64,000 nucleotides of DNA from Aestuariibaculum marinum (GCF_014596975.1 NZ_JACVXD010000001.1:73273-137272), one strand, 5' to 3'; positions 8,007-17,515 are shown, numbered from the stretch's first letter. The notes: generated by a model not told the origin, from the letters alone. Numbers and translations are program-made.

Positions 8007-11000
8007 ATGAAAGAAGGTTTAGCAGGAAAAATAGCCAAGCTTTTTATAGGCTCGAAGCTTACTGTGCTTTTAATGATCGTTTTTATGGTTATTGGAGTGT
8101 ATAGTTCGTTTTTAATTCCGCGTGAGGAAGAACCGCAAATTGATGTGCCTATGGCCGATATTTTTGTGGGGTACCCGGGAGCGAGCCCAACAGAGGTCGA
8201 GTCGCGCGTGGTAAAGCCGTTAGAGCAATTAATTTCGAATATTAAAGGGGTAGAGTACGTGTATTCTACGTCGATGAAAGAACAAGCCATGGTGATTGTT
8301 CAGTTTTACGTGGGTGAAGATATTGAGCGCTCGTTTGTGAAATTGTACAATGAAATTAATAAGCACATGGACCAAATGCCGGAAGGGGTGACGTTTCCGT
8401 TGGTGAAAACGCGGGCCATTGACGATGTGCCGATGTTAGGGTTGACGCTGTGGAGTGAGCATTACGACGATTATCAGTTAGGGTTAATGGCTCAGGAGTT
8501 GGAAGCCGAAATTAAAAAGGTGAATGATGTGGCCATAACCCATAAAATAGGCGGAAGAAGCCGCCAGTTGCGCGTGGTTTTAGATAAGGATAAGTTAGCC
8601 GCCAGTGGTCTGGATTTCTTATCGGTTTCTGAAATGATTAAGGCGAATAACGCACAGTTAAATTCAGGAACCTTCGATAAGAATGATACCGAGTTTGTAG
8701 TCAACACCGGTAAGTTTTTAGAGAGCGTTAACGATGTAGAGAATTTAGTGGTTGGTGTGCAACAAAATCAGCCGATTTACTTAAAACAAGTGGCGTCTAT
8801 TATTGATGGACCAGAAGTGCCGCAAAATTATGTGAGTTTAGGTTTTGGTCAGGGTAGTGAAAAGGCATCAGATTTTAATTCGGAGTATCCGGCTGTTACT
8901 ATTTCGGTAGCGAAACGTAAAGGTGCCGACGCCATGAAAATTGCCGATGTAATTATTGATAAAGTTGAGCATTTAAGACAAAATTTAATTCCGGACGATG
9001 TTCATGTAGAAATTACCAGAAACTATGGTGAAACGGCATCGCATAAAGTATCGGAATTATTATTACACCTTATCGGCTCTATTATTGCCGTAACCTTTGT
9101 GGTAATGTTAGCCATGGGTTGGCGCGGTGGATTAGTGGTGTTTTTATCGGTGCCAATTACCTTCGCTTTAACCTTGTTAAGCTACTATATGTTAGATTAT
9201 ACACTTAACAGAATTACCTTATTTGCGTTAGTGTTTGTTACTGGTATTGTGGTCGACGATTCCATTATTATCGCCGAAAATATGCACAGGCACTTTAAGA
9301 TGAAGCGTCTGCCATTTAAACAAGCGGCTTTATACGCCATTAACGAGGTAGGGAACCCGACTATTTTAGCGACGTTCACTGTTATTGCTTCGGTATTACC
9401 AATGGCGTTTGTATCTGGATTAATGGGACCATATATGGCGCCAATGCCAATTGGAGCGTCTATCGCGATGATTTTATCGTTATTCGTAGCCTTAACCATA
9501 ACACCATATTTAGGATATATTTTCTTAAGAGAAAAGGATAAAAAAGGTGTAGAAGAGAAACCCAAAAAGACTTTAGAAGAAACAGTAATTTATAAGTTCT
9601 ATAACAAGTTCGAGCGTCCATTAATGGAAAATAAAGCAAAACGCTGGATATTTTTAGGCGGTACATTTGTTTTACTTATAGGAACCATGATGATGTTCTT
9701 TACCAAATCGGTGGCGGTAAAAATGTTACCATTTGATAATAAGAACGAATTTCAGGTGGTAATCGATATGCCCGAAGGCACCACTTTAGAACGCACAGCG
9801 TTAGTGGCTCAGGAGATTTCTCAGTATTTATCGACTCGCCCTGAGGTGGTGAATTATCAGAATTATATTGGAACATCGGCTCCAATAACGTTTAATGGGT
9901 TGGTACGTCACTACGATTTACGTGGCGGAAGTAATATGGCTGATATCCAGGTGAATCTTTTAGATAAGGAAGCACGTTCGGCACAGAGTCATGATATCGC
10001 TAAGTTGTTACGTCCGGATATTCAAAAGATTGCTTCAAAATACAATGCCAATGTGAAGATTGTTGAAGTTCCGCCAGGACCACCTGTATTATCAACGATT
10101 GTAGCTGAGGTTTACGGGCCAGATTACGACAAGCAAATGCAGATTGCCGACAGCATTCAAAGTATATTACATAATACCGAAGATGTAGTGGATATCGACT
10201 GGATGGTAGAAGCCGATCAAACCGAATATCAGTTTACGATTGATAAAGAAAAAGCGATGCTTTATGGTGTGGCGCCAAAACAAATTGCGTACACGATGAA
10301 TCTAGCGTTGGCTAATCGTCCGATAACAACATTATACGACGAAGATGCAGTGAATCAGGTTGGTGTGGTGTTGAGTTTAGATGAAAAGGAAAAATCTACG
10401 ATTCAGGATATTTCGCAGCTAAAAGTGAAATCGCAACAAGGCAATTTAGTGCCCATCGCCGATTTAGTTGATGTTGTTGAAACCACAAGCGCGAAGAGTA
10501 TTTACAGAAAAAATCAGAAGCGCGTAGTATATGTGATGGCCGATATGGCTGGTGAACTGGAAAGTCCGGCGTATGCGATTTTAGGTATGGAAGAAAAACT
10601 TAAAGCGATTGATTTACCTCAAGGTTATGAGATGAATGAAATGTATTTAGGACAACCAGATTACGAAGATGATTATACCGTAAAATGGGATGGCGAGTGG
10701 CAGATTACTCTGGAAGTATTTCGTGATTTAGGAATTGCCTTTTTAGGAGCCATTATCTTGATTTACATCTTAATTGTAGGGTGGTTCCAGAACTTTAAAG
10801 CACCAGTGGTTATGATGGTGGCTATTCCGTTATCGTTAATCGGTATCATTTTAGGACACTGGATGATGGGCGCCTTTTTTACAGCAACATCATTTATTGG
10901 AATGATTGCTTTAGCAGGTATTATGGTGCGTAATTCGGTATTATTAATTGATTTTATAAATCTACGATTAGAAGAAGGTGTACCATTAAAACAAGCAGCA

Positions 11001-11201
11001 ATCGAGGCAGGAGCGGTAAGAACAACACCTATTTTACTAACTGCTGGAACGGTGGTTATCGGGGCCTTCGTTATTCTATTCGATCCTATTTTCCAAGGTT
11101 TAGCTATTTCGTTAATGGGAGGCACCATCGTATCTACTGTGTTAACTTTACTGGTAGTGCCATTGGTGTATTACATGATTGAACGTAAAAACCATAAATA
11201 A
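8007..11201 (+). CDS. RND efflux pump permease (AcrB/HAE1-like)
   Basis: Inner membrane proton-driven pump of 1064 aa, the normal length for the AcrB superfamily. Residues about 20-40 give TM1. The TM4 proton-relay motif is present as GIVVDDSIIIAEN with both aspartates. Two large periplasmic loops and the second TM bundle (from about 905) follow, with the conserved GIMVRNSVLLIDF segment. It belongs with the TolC and adaptor genes upstream. The 199-bp gap with a REP-like element may lower its expression relative to the first two genes. The substrate cannot be assigned. Confidence 0.95.
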   Translation: MKEGLAGKIAKLFIGSKLTVLLMIVFMVIGVYSSFLIPREEEPQIDVPMADIFVGYPGASPTEVESRVVKPLEQLISNIKGVEYVYSTSMKEQAMVIVQFYVGEDIERSFVKLYNEINKHMDQMPEGVTFPLVKTRAIDDVPMLGLTLWSEHYDDYQLGLMAQELEAEIKKVNDVAITHKIGGRSRQLRVVLDKDKLAASGLDFLSVSEMIKANNAQLNSGTFDKNDTEFVVNTGKFLESVNDVENLVVGVQQNQPIYLKQVASIIDGPEVPQNYVSLGFGQGSEKASDFNSEYPAVTISVAKRKGADAMKIADVIIDKVEHLRQNLIPDDVHVEITRNYGETASHKVSELLLHLIGSIIAVTFVVMLAMGWRGGLVVFLSVPITFALTLLSYYMLDYTLNRITLFALVFVTGIVVDDSIIIAENMHRHFKMKRLPFKQAALYAINEVGNPTILATFTVIASVLPMAFVSGLMGPYMAPMPIGASIAMILSLFVALTITPYLGYIFLREKDKKGVEEKPKKTLEETVIYKFYNKFERPLMENKAKRWIFLGGTFVLLIGTMMMFFTKSVAVKMLPFDNKNEFQVVIDMPEGTTLERTALVAQEISQYLSTRPEVVNYQNYIGTSAPITFNGLVRHYDLRGGSNMADIQVNLLDKEARSAQSHDIAKLLRPDIQKIASKYNANVKIVEVPPGPPVLSTIVAEVYGPDYDKQMQIADSIQSILHNTEDVVDIDWMVEADQTEYQFTIDKEKAMLYGVAPKQIAYTMNLALANRPITTLYDEDAVNQVGVVLSLDEKEKSTIQDISQLKVKSQQGNLVPIADLVDVVETTSAKSIYRKNQKRVVYVMADMAGELESPAYAILGMEEKLKAIDLPQGYEMNEMYLGQPDYEDDYTVKWDGEWQITLEVFRDLGIAFLGAIILIYILIVGWFQNFKAPVVMMVAIPLSLIGIILGHWMMGAFFTATSFIGMIALAGIMVRNSVLLIDFINLRLEEGVPLKQAAIEAGAVRTTPILLTAGTVVIGAFVILFDPIFQGLAISLMGGTIVSTVLTLLVVPLVYYMIERKNHK

Positions 11202-11236
11202 TCTATTAAAGGATAGTTAATTTAAAATTTAGGATC

Positions 11237-11542
11237 ATGAAATTAGTAATAGTAACAGCGGTTGAAGAGTATCATAACGAGATTATAAAACTGTTCAGAA
11301 AAGCACAAATAGAAAATTTTAGTGAGTCAGATATTGATGGCTATAAAACATCAAATCCTTTAATAGTAGCTTCAAACTGGTTTGCTGGAGAATCTAGAGG
11401 GAACGAGTCTAATATGTTTTTCTCTTTTACAGAGGAAGATCGCATTGATGATTTATTTAAACTGATTAAAGAATTTAACACACATTTGGAAACCAACAAT
11501 CCAGTAAAGGCGATTGTACTTCCTATAGAACGATTTATATAA
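11237..11542 (+). CDS. Small PII/CutA-like protein linked to RND pump
   Basis: A 101-aa soluble protein starting MKLVIVTAVEEYHNEIIKLF, followed by alternating strands and helices. This layout recalls PII- or CutA-like ferredoxin-fold trimers, and small proteins of this kind often follow RND genes in Bacteroidota. The T-loop-like part holds SNWFAGESRGNESNMFF. It lies 35 bp after the pump gene and 18 bp before a DUF2892-like gene. The fold call is by resemblance only. It might sense a metal or metabolite and modulate the pump. Confidence 0.6.
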   Translation: MKLVIVTAVEEYHNEIIKLFRKAQIENFSESDIDGYKTSNPLIVASNWFAGESRGNESNMFFSFTEEDRIDDLFKLIKEFNTHLETNNPVKAIVLPIERFI

Positions 11543-11560
11543 AATTAAAAATTAATAAAA

Positions 11561-11746
11561 ATGAAAAATAGAATAGTACGTGGTATTGCCGGAACTTTTA
11601 TTCTGGTAAGTTTAATATTAGCCATTTATGTAAACCAAAACTGGTTATGGTTTACAGCTTTTGTAGGCGCTAATTTATTACAATCGTCTTTAACTAAATG
11701 GTGTTTAATGGATACCATTTTAGAAAAATTAGGAGTTAAAGATTAA
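11561..11746 (+). CDS. DUF2892 (YgaP-like) small membrane protein
   Basis: A 61-aa protein with two hydrophobic segments (about 8-25 and 28-45) around NQNWLWFTAFVGANLLQSSLT, followed by a short polar tail with KWCLMDTILEKLG. The order of an N-terminal RIVRGIAG, two helices and a Cys-containing end is that of the DUF2892/YgaP transmembrane domain. It is the last gene of the efflux operon. Role unknown. Confidence 0.75.
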   Translation: MKNRIVRGIAGTFILVSLILAIYVNQNWLWFTAFVGANLLQSSLTKWCLMDTILEKLGVKD

Positions 11747-11756
11747 GGTTTTTAAG

Positions 11757-11902
11757 TTGAAATTTACAGGGTTTGGTTGGCACTCAAAATTGATGTTGTT
11801 TAAGTTATTAATGTGTTAAGGTTATTTCTTATTGATAATATTTTTATTGTAAGTGATTAACTATTAACTTTATAGGGTGATCAGCCAAACCTTAAATTTC
11901 AA
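11757..11902. repeat. Long-range imperfect inverted repeat before the hybrid kinase
   Basis: TTGAAATTTACAGGGTTTGG plus TTGGC (11757-11781) faces GCCAAACCTTAAATTTCAA (11884-11902). Ten bases match exactly at the outer end and the rest with small gaps. The 146-bp segment lies between the efflux operon and the kinase gene and ends at its start codon. No target-site duplication is visible, so a mobile origin is not shown. Confidence 0.45.
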
Positions 11903-14900
11903 TGATATGCAAGTTTTTTAGAATTGTATTATTTCTTTACTTTGCTGTTTCTTTTGGTCAATCGACAAAACTAGATAGCTTACAACAAGCTTTACAACTT
12001 GTAACCAACGATTCTTTACGGGTAAAAATATTAAAAGACATTTCGTGGGAATATTTAAATAATCGATCAAATATTCCTTTAGCAAAAAAATATATTGACA
12101 GTTTCTCAAAGTTAAGTAGCCAATCTCACATTGAGTGGGGGCAATATTTAGCAAGGTATCAATATGGTGTTTTAGAACGTCAGAAGGGTAATTATGATGT
12201 CGCTTTAAATCATTTCAATGTTTATTTAGAGTTTGCTAAAAAAAATAATGATAGTATTCAAATAGCAAACACGCAATATCAGCAGGCCCTAATTTACGAC
12301 TACAGAGGTCAGTACGATAAAAGTCTCAAAATCTATCATAGAATTCATAAGATATACCAAAATGCAGGTGACGAATACAGTGCTGCAAACATTTTAAATA
12401 GCCTTGGAGAGATTTTAAAACGTTCAAATCGTATTGAAGAAGCCTTAGAGAATTATAACCAGGCCTTATCTATTTTCACACGTTTACGAGCAAAGGCTGA
12501 TATGGCTAACTGTTTGTATAACATCGGTACGACGTACCAGCTTCAAAAGGATTATTCGAAAGCTTTAGCGTACCTTAACAAAGCATTACTATTAGATGAA
12601 GATACCGGGAGCCTTTGGGGAATGGCTTATGATTATGAAGCTATAGGGGAGGTGTATAAGCTTCAGGGAGATTATCGAAAGGCTTTAGATGTACATTTAA
12701 AAACACTGGAAATTCGGCAGGGATTAAATCAAAAAAGAGAACTATCCGCAATTTATGTACAAATAGGGCAGGACTATTTAAAACTTAGTCAAAACAAAAA
12801 AGCAGAAGAATACTTTTTAAAAGCCTTGGATCTGGCTGAAGAAGTTGGAGCTACAACCGAATTAGTGAATGTTTATTCAGGTTTATCACAGTTATATGGA
12901 GAAACTCAAGACTATCAAAAGGCATTAGACTTTAATAAAAAACTAATAGCAGTAAAAGATAGTTTGTTTAACGAAACTAAGTCTAAGCAAATCGAAGAAC
13001 TTCAGGAACGATTTAATACAGAAAAAAAGGAAGCCGCTATTCTGGCTTTAGAGCAGGATGCAGAGATTCAAAATTTAAAACTGAAGCGTCAAACCGTTTT
13101 CCGAAATATATTTATTGCAATTATTTTGCTCGGCGCGCTATTGACGTTTTTGTTGATAAGACGTTACAAGTTCAAACAGCGTGTCCGTCTAGAGCTTATT
13201 GAACGGCGTAGACAAATAGAAGAGGAACAGCAGAAAACAGAGTTTGAAAAACAACGCGTTACTCAGCTGGAAAAAATAGATCTGCTAAAAGATCAGTTTT
13301 TAGCAAATACCTCACATGAATTGCGAACACCTTTAAATGGGATTATAGGTCTATCGGAATCGTTAAAAGATGGTGCTGCCGGTCCGTTGTCGTTTAAAGC
13401 TATCGAGAATCTCGATATGATTGTTAATAGCGGTAAACGTCTATCAAATCTAGTAAACGATATTTTAGATTTTTCAAAGTTAAAGAACAATGATCTTCAA
13501 TTGTCTATTCATCCTGTTGATTTATATGCTATTACTAATTTGGTGTTGAAGGTGTCAGAAAGTTTAATAAAAGGAAAAACCCTTCAGCTTATTAATTCTG
13601 TTCCAAAGGACATTCATTTAGTTGAGGCTGATGAAAATCGCCTTCAGCAAATACTTTTTAACTTAATCGGGAATGCCATAAAATTTACAGATAGCGGCAC
13701 TGTTCAGGTTAAAGCCGAATTGAAAAATAATTTTATAAAGGTTGCTGTTTCCGATACAGGTATTGGTATTCCAGCAGATAAGTTTGAAAGCATTTTTAAG
13801 TCATTCGAGCAGATTGATGGTTCGGTAGAGCGTGCTTATGGAGGCACGGGTTTAGGCTTGTCGGTGACAAAACAGTTGGTAGAGTTGCATGGCGGAACTA
13901 TTCATGTGGAATCTAAATTAGGGGAGGGATCAACGTTTATGTTTACTTTACCATTAAGTGAAACAGATAGAAAGGATGTAGCTAGTATTAAAAGAATAGC
14001 GACAAACGATGAAGTCCATAAAATTAAACCTGACGACGAATGTGTTAAGGTTGAAATGCTAAATTCTGAAAACACAAATATTAAGATTTTAGTGGTAGAC
14101 GATGAACCTATAAATCGTCGGGTTTTGGAAAATCATTTAAGGGTTGCAGGGTACTCGGTTGTAGAAGCAGGTAGTGGTCAAGAAGCTTTAAATTTAATGA
14201 AAACTGAAAATTTTAATTTGATTCTTCTAGATATCATGATGCCAAATCTTTCTGGGTATGAGGTTTGCGAAATGATTAGAAAAGATTATTCAGCTAGCGA
14301 ATTACCTATTGTTTTGCTTACGGCCAAAAACAGGGTAAGTGATTTGGTTGCTGGTTTTAATGTCGGGGCTAACGATTATTTAACGAAACCATTTTCTAAA
14401 AACGAATTGCTTAGCCGAATAAAAACCCATGTTAATTTAAATGGCATTCATAAAGCGACCAGCCGATTTGTGCCAACTGAGTTTTTAAAATCCGTTGGTA
14501 GAGAGGCGATTACCGATGTGGTTTTGGGTGATCATATTGAAAAGCACGTTACTGTTTTATTTACCGATATTCGTGATTATACCAGTTTATCAGAAAGCAT
14601 GACACCAGAACAAAACTTTAAATTTGTAAATGCTTATGTGGGGCGCATGGGACCTCTAATAAAAAAGAATAAAGGTTTTGTAAATCAGTATTTGGGAGAC
14701 GGTATCATGGCGTTGTTTCCTGAAAAAGCTTCTCATGCTTTACAAGCAACCATCGATATGCAAAAGGTTTTAATCGAGTATAATCAACGAAGAATATCAG
14801 AAGGTTTTCGACCAATTTCGGTAGGGATGGGGTTGCATACCGGAGAGTTGGTTATGGGAATTATTGGAGATGTTTACCGAAATGATACCGCTATTATTGC

Positions 14901-15315
14901 TGATACGGTGAATACGGCCTCCAGAATGGAAGGTGTAACAAAATACTATGGCGCCAAAATTATTATTAGCGATAGTAGCCTGGCAACTATAGATAATAAA
15001 AAAGATTTTAACTTTAGGTATTTAGGAAAAGTCCGAGTAAAGGGTAAACATAAAACCATGGGGATTTATGAATGTTTTGATGGTGATGATAGTGAAAATA
15101 TAACATTAAAACAACAAACTCTGATGCAGTTTGAGAAAGGAATGACTCACTTTTTTGCTAAAGAATTTCCAAAAGCTTCTGTAGCTTTCGATGGTATTCT
15201 GTCTTTAAACCCCTCCGACTTGGTTGCAAAATATTTCTTAACCAAGTCAGCGGAATATACCATTTCAGGAGCTCCCGATGATTGGGATCAGGTTAATACA
15301 ATTCCAGTGAAATAG
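11902..15315 (+). CDS. TPR / histidine kinase / receiver / nucleotide cyclase hybrid
   Basis: A 1137-aa signalling protein. After a signal peptide come TPR repeats (about 30-350), a coiled coil, one TM segment (about 398-420), a second coiled coil, a HisKA domain with His472 (SHELRTPLNG), an ATPase domain with N, G1 and G2 boxes (GNAIKFT, DTGIGIP, GGTGLGLS), a receiver with Asp777 (LILLDIMMP), and a class III cyclase. In the cyclase, metal aspartates Asp889 and Asp933 are 44 residues apart and the VNTASR transition-state motif is kept. The extreme C-terminus looks TPR-like. The usual substrate-selecting Lys is Gln (NQYLGDG) and the second position is Ala, so cAMP or cGMP cannot be chosen. Periplasmic sensing and cyclic nucleotide output are inferred. 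Confidence 0.92.
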   Translation: MICKFFRIVLFLYFAVSFGQSTKLDSLQQALQLVTNDSLRVKILKDISWEYLNNRSNIPLAKKYIDSFSKLSSQSHIEWGQYLARYQYGVLERQKGNYDVALNHFNVYLEFAKKNNDSIQIANTQYQQALIYDYRGQYDKSLKIYHRIHKIYQNAGDEYSAANILNSLGEILKRSNRIEEALENYNQALSIFTRLRAKADMANCLYNIGTTYQLQKDYSKALAYLNKALLLDEDTGSLWGMAYDYEAIGEVYKLQGDYRKALDVHLKTLEIRQGLNQKRELSAIYVQIGQDYLKLSQNKKAEEYFLKALDLAEEVGATTELVNVYSGLSQLYGETQDYQKALDFNKKLIAVKDSLFNETKSKQIEELQERFNTEKKEAAILALEQDAEIQNLKLKRQTVFRNIFIAIILLGALLTFLLIRRYKFKQRVRLELIERRRQIEEEQQKTEFEKQRVTQLEKIDLLKDQFLANTSHELRTPLNGIIGLSESLKDGAAGPLSFKAIENLDMIVNSGKRLSNLVNDILDFSKLKNNDLQLSIHPVDLYAITNLVLKVSESLIKGKTLQLINSVPKDIHLVEADENRLQQILFNLIGNAIKFTDSGTVQVKAELKNNFIKVAVSDTGIGIPADKFESIFKSFEQIDGSVERAYGGTGLGLSVTKQLVELHGGTIHVESKLGEGSTFMFTLPLSETDRKDVASIKRIATNDEVHKIKPDDECVKVEMLNSENTNIKILVVDDEPINRRVLENHLRVAGYSVVEAGSGQEALNLMKTENFNLILLDIMMPNLSGYEVCEMIRKDYSASELPIVLLTAKNRVSDLVAGFNVGANDYLTKPFSKNELLSRIKTHVNLNGIHKATSRFVPTEFLKSVGREAITDVVLGDHIEKHVTVLFTDIRDYTSLSESMTPEQNFKFVNAYVGRMGPLIKKNKGFVNQYLGDGIMALFPEKASHALQATIDMQKVLIEYNQRRISEGFRPISVGMGLHTGELVMGIIGDVYRNDTAIIADTVNTASRMEGVTKYYGAKIIISDSSLATIDNKKDFNFRYLGKVRVKGKHKTMGIYECFDGDDSENITLKQQTLMQFEKGMTHFFAKEFPKASVAFDGILSLNPSDLVAKYFLTKSAEYTISGAPDDWDQVNTIPVK

Positions 15316-15336
15316 ACCTTATATTTTTCGTTTATA

Positions 15337-16302
15337 CTAATTGTATACTTTGAATGGTTTAATCATACCACGCTCCTTAGCGTTAGGTATTTCGGAAATT
15401 AACACATAGTTCCCTTGGTCTAAAAACACTTTAAAAAAGCCAGTTTCTCCTGCTTCTAAATCTTCAACACCACCTAGAAAAGTTAATCCGGATGGCGCAG
15501 GAGATCTTAAAGATGTTATATCTGCACTGTTAACCCATTTACAAAGAGTGGTTATTAGTGTGTCATTTTCAATTTTAACCAGATTTACATCATGACCAAG
15601 AAAACTCTCGTACTTTTTTTGATCTTTGAAATGAACACCAAATTGATAATTTCCGGCTTGCAGGGAATCTTTAAAAGTGATTCCTGTTTTGGCCGATACA
15701 GTGATATTATAATCAGCTTCAGGCATAGAAGCTTTACTTTCTTTTTCAGTAACTGTTATTTCTTTAAGCATACCGTAAAAAGCATGTGGCATACCATCAG
15801 GCATTCTAACATAGCATTCCATAGCATAGGTTCCTGGTTTTAGGTGTATTGTTGTTTCTGCTTGGCTTTTTGGAGATATTAAACCAACACCGCCAGCAAA
15901 GGTGACATCATACCACCATTTAGGTGTTTTTTCAAGTTCTTTCATGGCTGCTTCAAAGTCTCCTTTATTTAAAAATGTAAAAGCAGCTTTAAAGGGAGGT
16001 ACTAATTCATTTTTATAAGTCTCTAGAGTAACCCCTTCAGGTAGCTTTTCAAGAATAAAAAAATGTGTTTCAGTCGATTTATTAGTGTATCTAAAGGTGT
16101 TCCATCCAGAACGTAAAGTATCAGGCATAACAAAATCCATTACGTTTGTGGTGACTTCTACAATGTTGTTATCTAAAGATTCTAGCTCAGTAGCCTGAGG
16201 CGGGATAGTATTCTTATGCTTGTCATTTTTGCAGGATGTAATAAAAATAGCAGCAAGGAAAATTAAAATGAATTGTTTTGAGAAATGGACATTAAAAATC
16301 AT
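15337..16302 (-). CDS. Cupredoxin-like exported lipoprotein
   Basis: A 321-aa protein with a lipoprotein signal (FLAAIFITSCKND, Cys24). The middle part resembles a plastocyanin-like beta-sandwich: a SGWNTFRYTNKSTETHFF strand pair, then PGTYAMECYVRMPDGMPHAFYGM with Cys, His and Met spaced as possible type I copper ligands. A second beta domain follows (about 195-320). Copper binding is a guess from spacing only. The gene converges on the hybrid kinase gene with 21 bp between stops and stands alone. Confidence 0.6.
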   Translation of the reverse strand: MIFNVHFSKQFILIFLAAIFITSCKNDKHKNTIPPQATELESLDNNIVEVTTNVMDFVMPDTLRSGWNTFRYTNKSTETHFFILEKLPEGVTLETYKNELVPPFKAAFTFLNKGDFEAAMKELEKTPKWWYDVTFAGGVGLISPKSQAETTIHLKPGTYAMECYVRMPDGMPHAFYGMLKEITVTEKESKASMPEADYNITVSAKTGITFKDSLQAGNYQFGVHFKDQKKYESFLGHDVNLVKIENDTLITTLCKWVNSADITSLRSPAPSGLTFLGGVEDLEAGETGFFKVFLDQGNYVLISEIPNAKERGMIKPFKVYN

Positions 16303-16493
16303 AATAGTGTGTTGTTATTGGTTAGAAAAAACATTTACGCTATTAGAAATCAGGGTGGTGAAATTTCTTTTTGTTAAGAAACTTCTAAGCTAAAGATAGA
16401 TAATTATTGCTAAATAACAACGAATAGGTTTGGTTTATTTGGCTAATTCACAGTAGTTTTTTTGATTTAGTTTATTAAAATATGCCGGTTGGG

Positions 16494-16916
16494 TTAAACT
16501 GTAATTTTAATGTTACTGTTTATATTTAATAAATCTGTAATCATCTCCTCATTGTCTTTGGGAGCTATGTAAATATCATCGTATTTATTGAATTTTATAA
16601 CTAAACCATTACCAGATAAAGCTGGTTTTACACCAAACCACATGGTTTTATCTTTCAATATTTCTGTAATTTCATTGATATTGATTGCTCCTCGCAAATA
16701 ACCAGAACGATAAATTAATTGGTTGTTTTCAATCTTATATGAAGTGTCTATATATATCCAGATTATTAAGCCTAACGGAATTAGGATAGGGATATAATTA
16801 TAGAATTTTTCAAGAATGTCTTTATCCTCAAGAATAAATAGAATGATAGGTAAAATCATGAAACCTACAATAATGTAATTTATAAGTCCTTTTCGTCTTG
16901 CTTTATAGGTTTTCAT
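16494..16916 (-). CDS. PH-like membrane protein A
   Basis: A 140-aa protein with two N-terminal membrane segments (about 12-28 and 40-57) followed by a beta-rich domain (SYKIENNQLIYRSGYLRGAININEITEI) typical of bacterial PH/YyaB-like domains. It forms a pair with the next gene (16927-17316), which has the same plan, 10 bp away. Both are probably one operon. No catalytic residues are apparent, and the function is unknown. Confidence 0.65.
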   Translation of the reverse strand: MKTYKARRKGLINYIIVGFMILPIILFILEDKDILEKFYNYIPILIPLGLIIWIYIDTSYKIENNQLIYRSGYLRGAININEITEILKDKTMWFGVKPALSGNGLVIKFNKYDDIYIAPKDNEEMITDLLNINSNIKITV

Positions 16917-16926
16917 AAGCTTTGTT

Positions 16927-17316
16927 TTAAATCCATTCGATAGTTAATTGTTTAAGAGTCGCATTCATTTCATCCAACGAATTAGGATTAATAATTTGGG
17001 TGTTTATGGTAAGTTTAGTGTTGTTCGTTTGTATAATATAGTCTCCGGCAAAGCTTTTTATTTGTTTAATGTCTTTTAAACGAACAGATTTTTTAGGAAA
17101 GGTATTAACGGTTAAGGTTTGGTCTTTAATTGTTATATACTGGATATGTTTTTCATAAATATAAATACAGATATAAACAATGCCGAATACAAGATAGCCA
17201 AAGTCAGACCATTTATTTTCTCCATTGTAATCTATTGTTAAAAGACCAAACAATAACAGGCTTGCCCCAAAAATTAATTTATAGTTAAGGTGTTTATTTG
17301 AATAAGCAATTTTCAT
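16927..17316 (-). CDS. PH-like membrane protein B
   Basis: A 129-aa protein with two membrane segments (about 12-27 and 38-54) and a C-terminal beta-rich domain (ITIKDQTLTVNTFPKKSVRLKDI). The plan is like its downstream neighbour and like small bacterial PH-domain membrane proteins. It is the first gene of the pair. The 304-bp region upstream holds a large palindrome and the terminator of the next gene. Confidence 0.6.
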   Translation of the reverse strand: MKIAYSNKHLNYKLIFGASLLLFGLLTIDYNGENKWSDFGYLVFGIVYICIYIYEKHIQYITIKDQTLTVNTFPKKSVRLKDIKQIKSFAGDYIIQTNNTKLTINTQIINPNSLDEMNATLKQLTIEWI

Positions 17317-17427
17317 AATTATAGCAAAGAATTAAAAAAGCAACATCATGTTTAAATGTAAGAAAATTATTTTAATTATTTAGAAATTACTGTGTTTTAG
17401 AAGAGTTGTTAATAGGTTTTCTTCGAG

Positions 17428-17515
17428 TCATGTTCGATATTTCTTCGAGGATTCTTCGGTAAAACCCTTATTTTACGAAGGAAACTCGAACAATTCCCGA
17501 AGGAATATCGAATGA
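17428..17515. repeat. Large imperfect palindrome
   Basis: TTCGATATTTCTTCG (17433-17447) pairs with CGAAGGAATATCGAA (17498-17512) with one mismatch. Inside, CTTCGGTAAAA and TTTTACGAAG pair, and outside TCAT pairs with ATGA, giving a hairpin of about 88 nt. It stands in the gene-free stretch and has no other copy in the window. Confidence 0.6.

Noticed and set aside
9197..9565. 122-codon antisense frame inside the RND pump gene
   Set aside because: Shadow of a strongly supported gene on the other strand.
11775..11792. TTGGCACTCAAAATTGATG as a second sigma-54 promoter before the hybrid kinase
   Set aside because: The -24 half is good, but the GG-N10-GC spacing fails and no GC is present at the -12 position.
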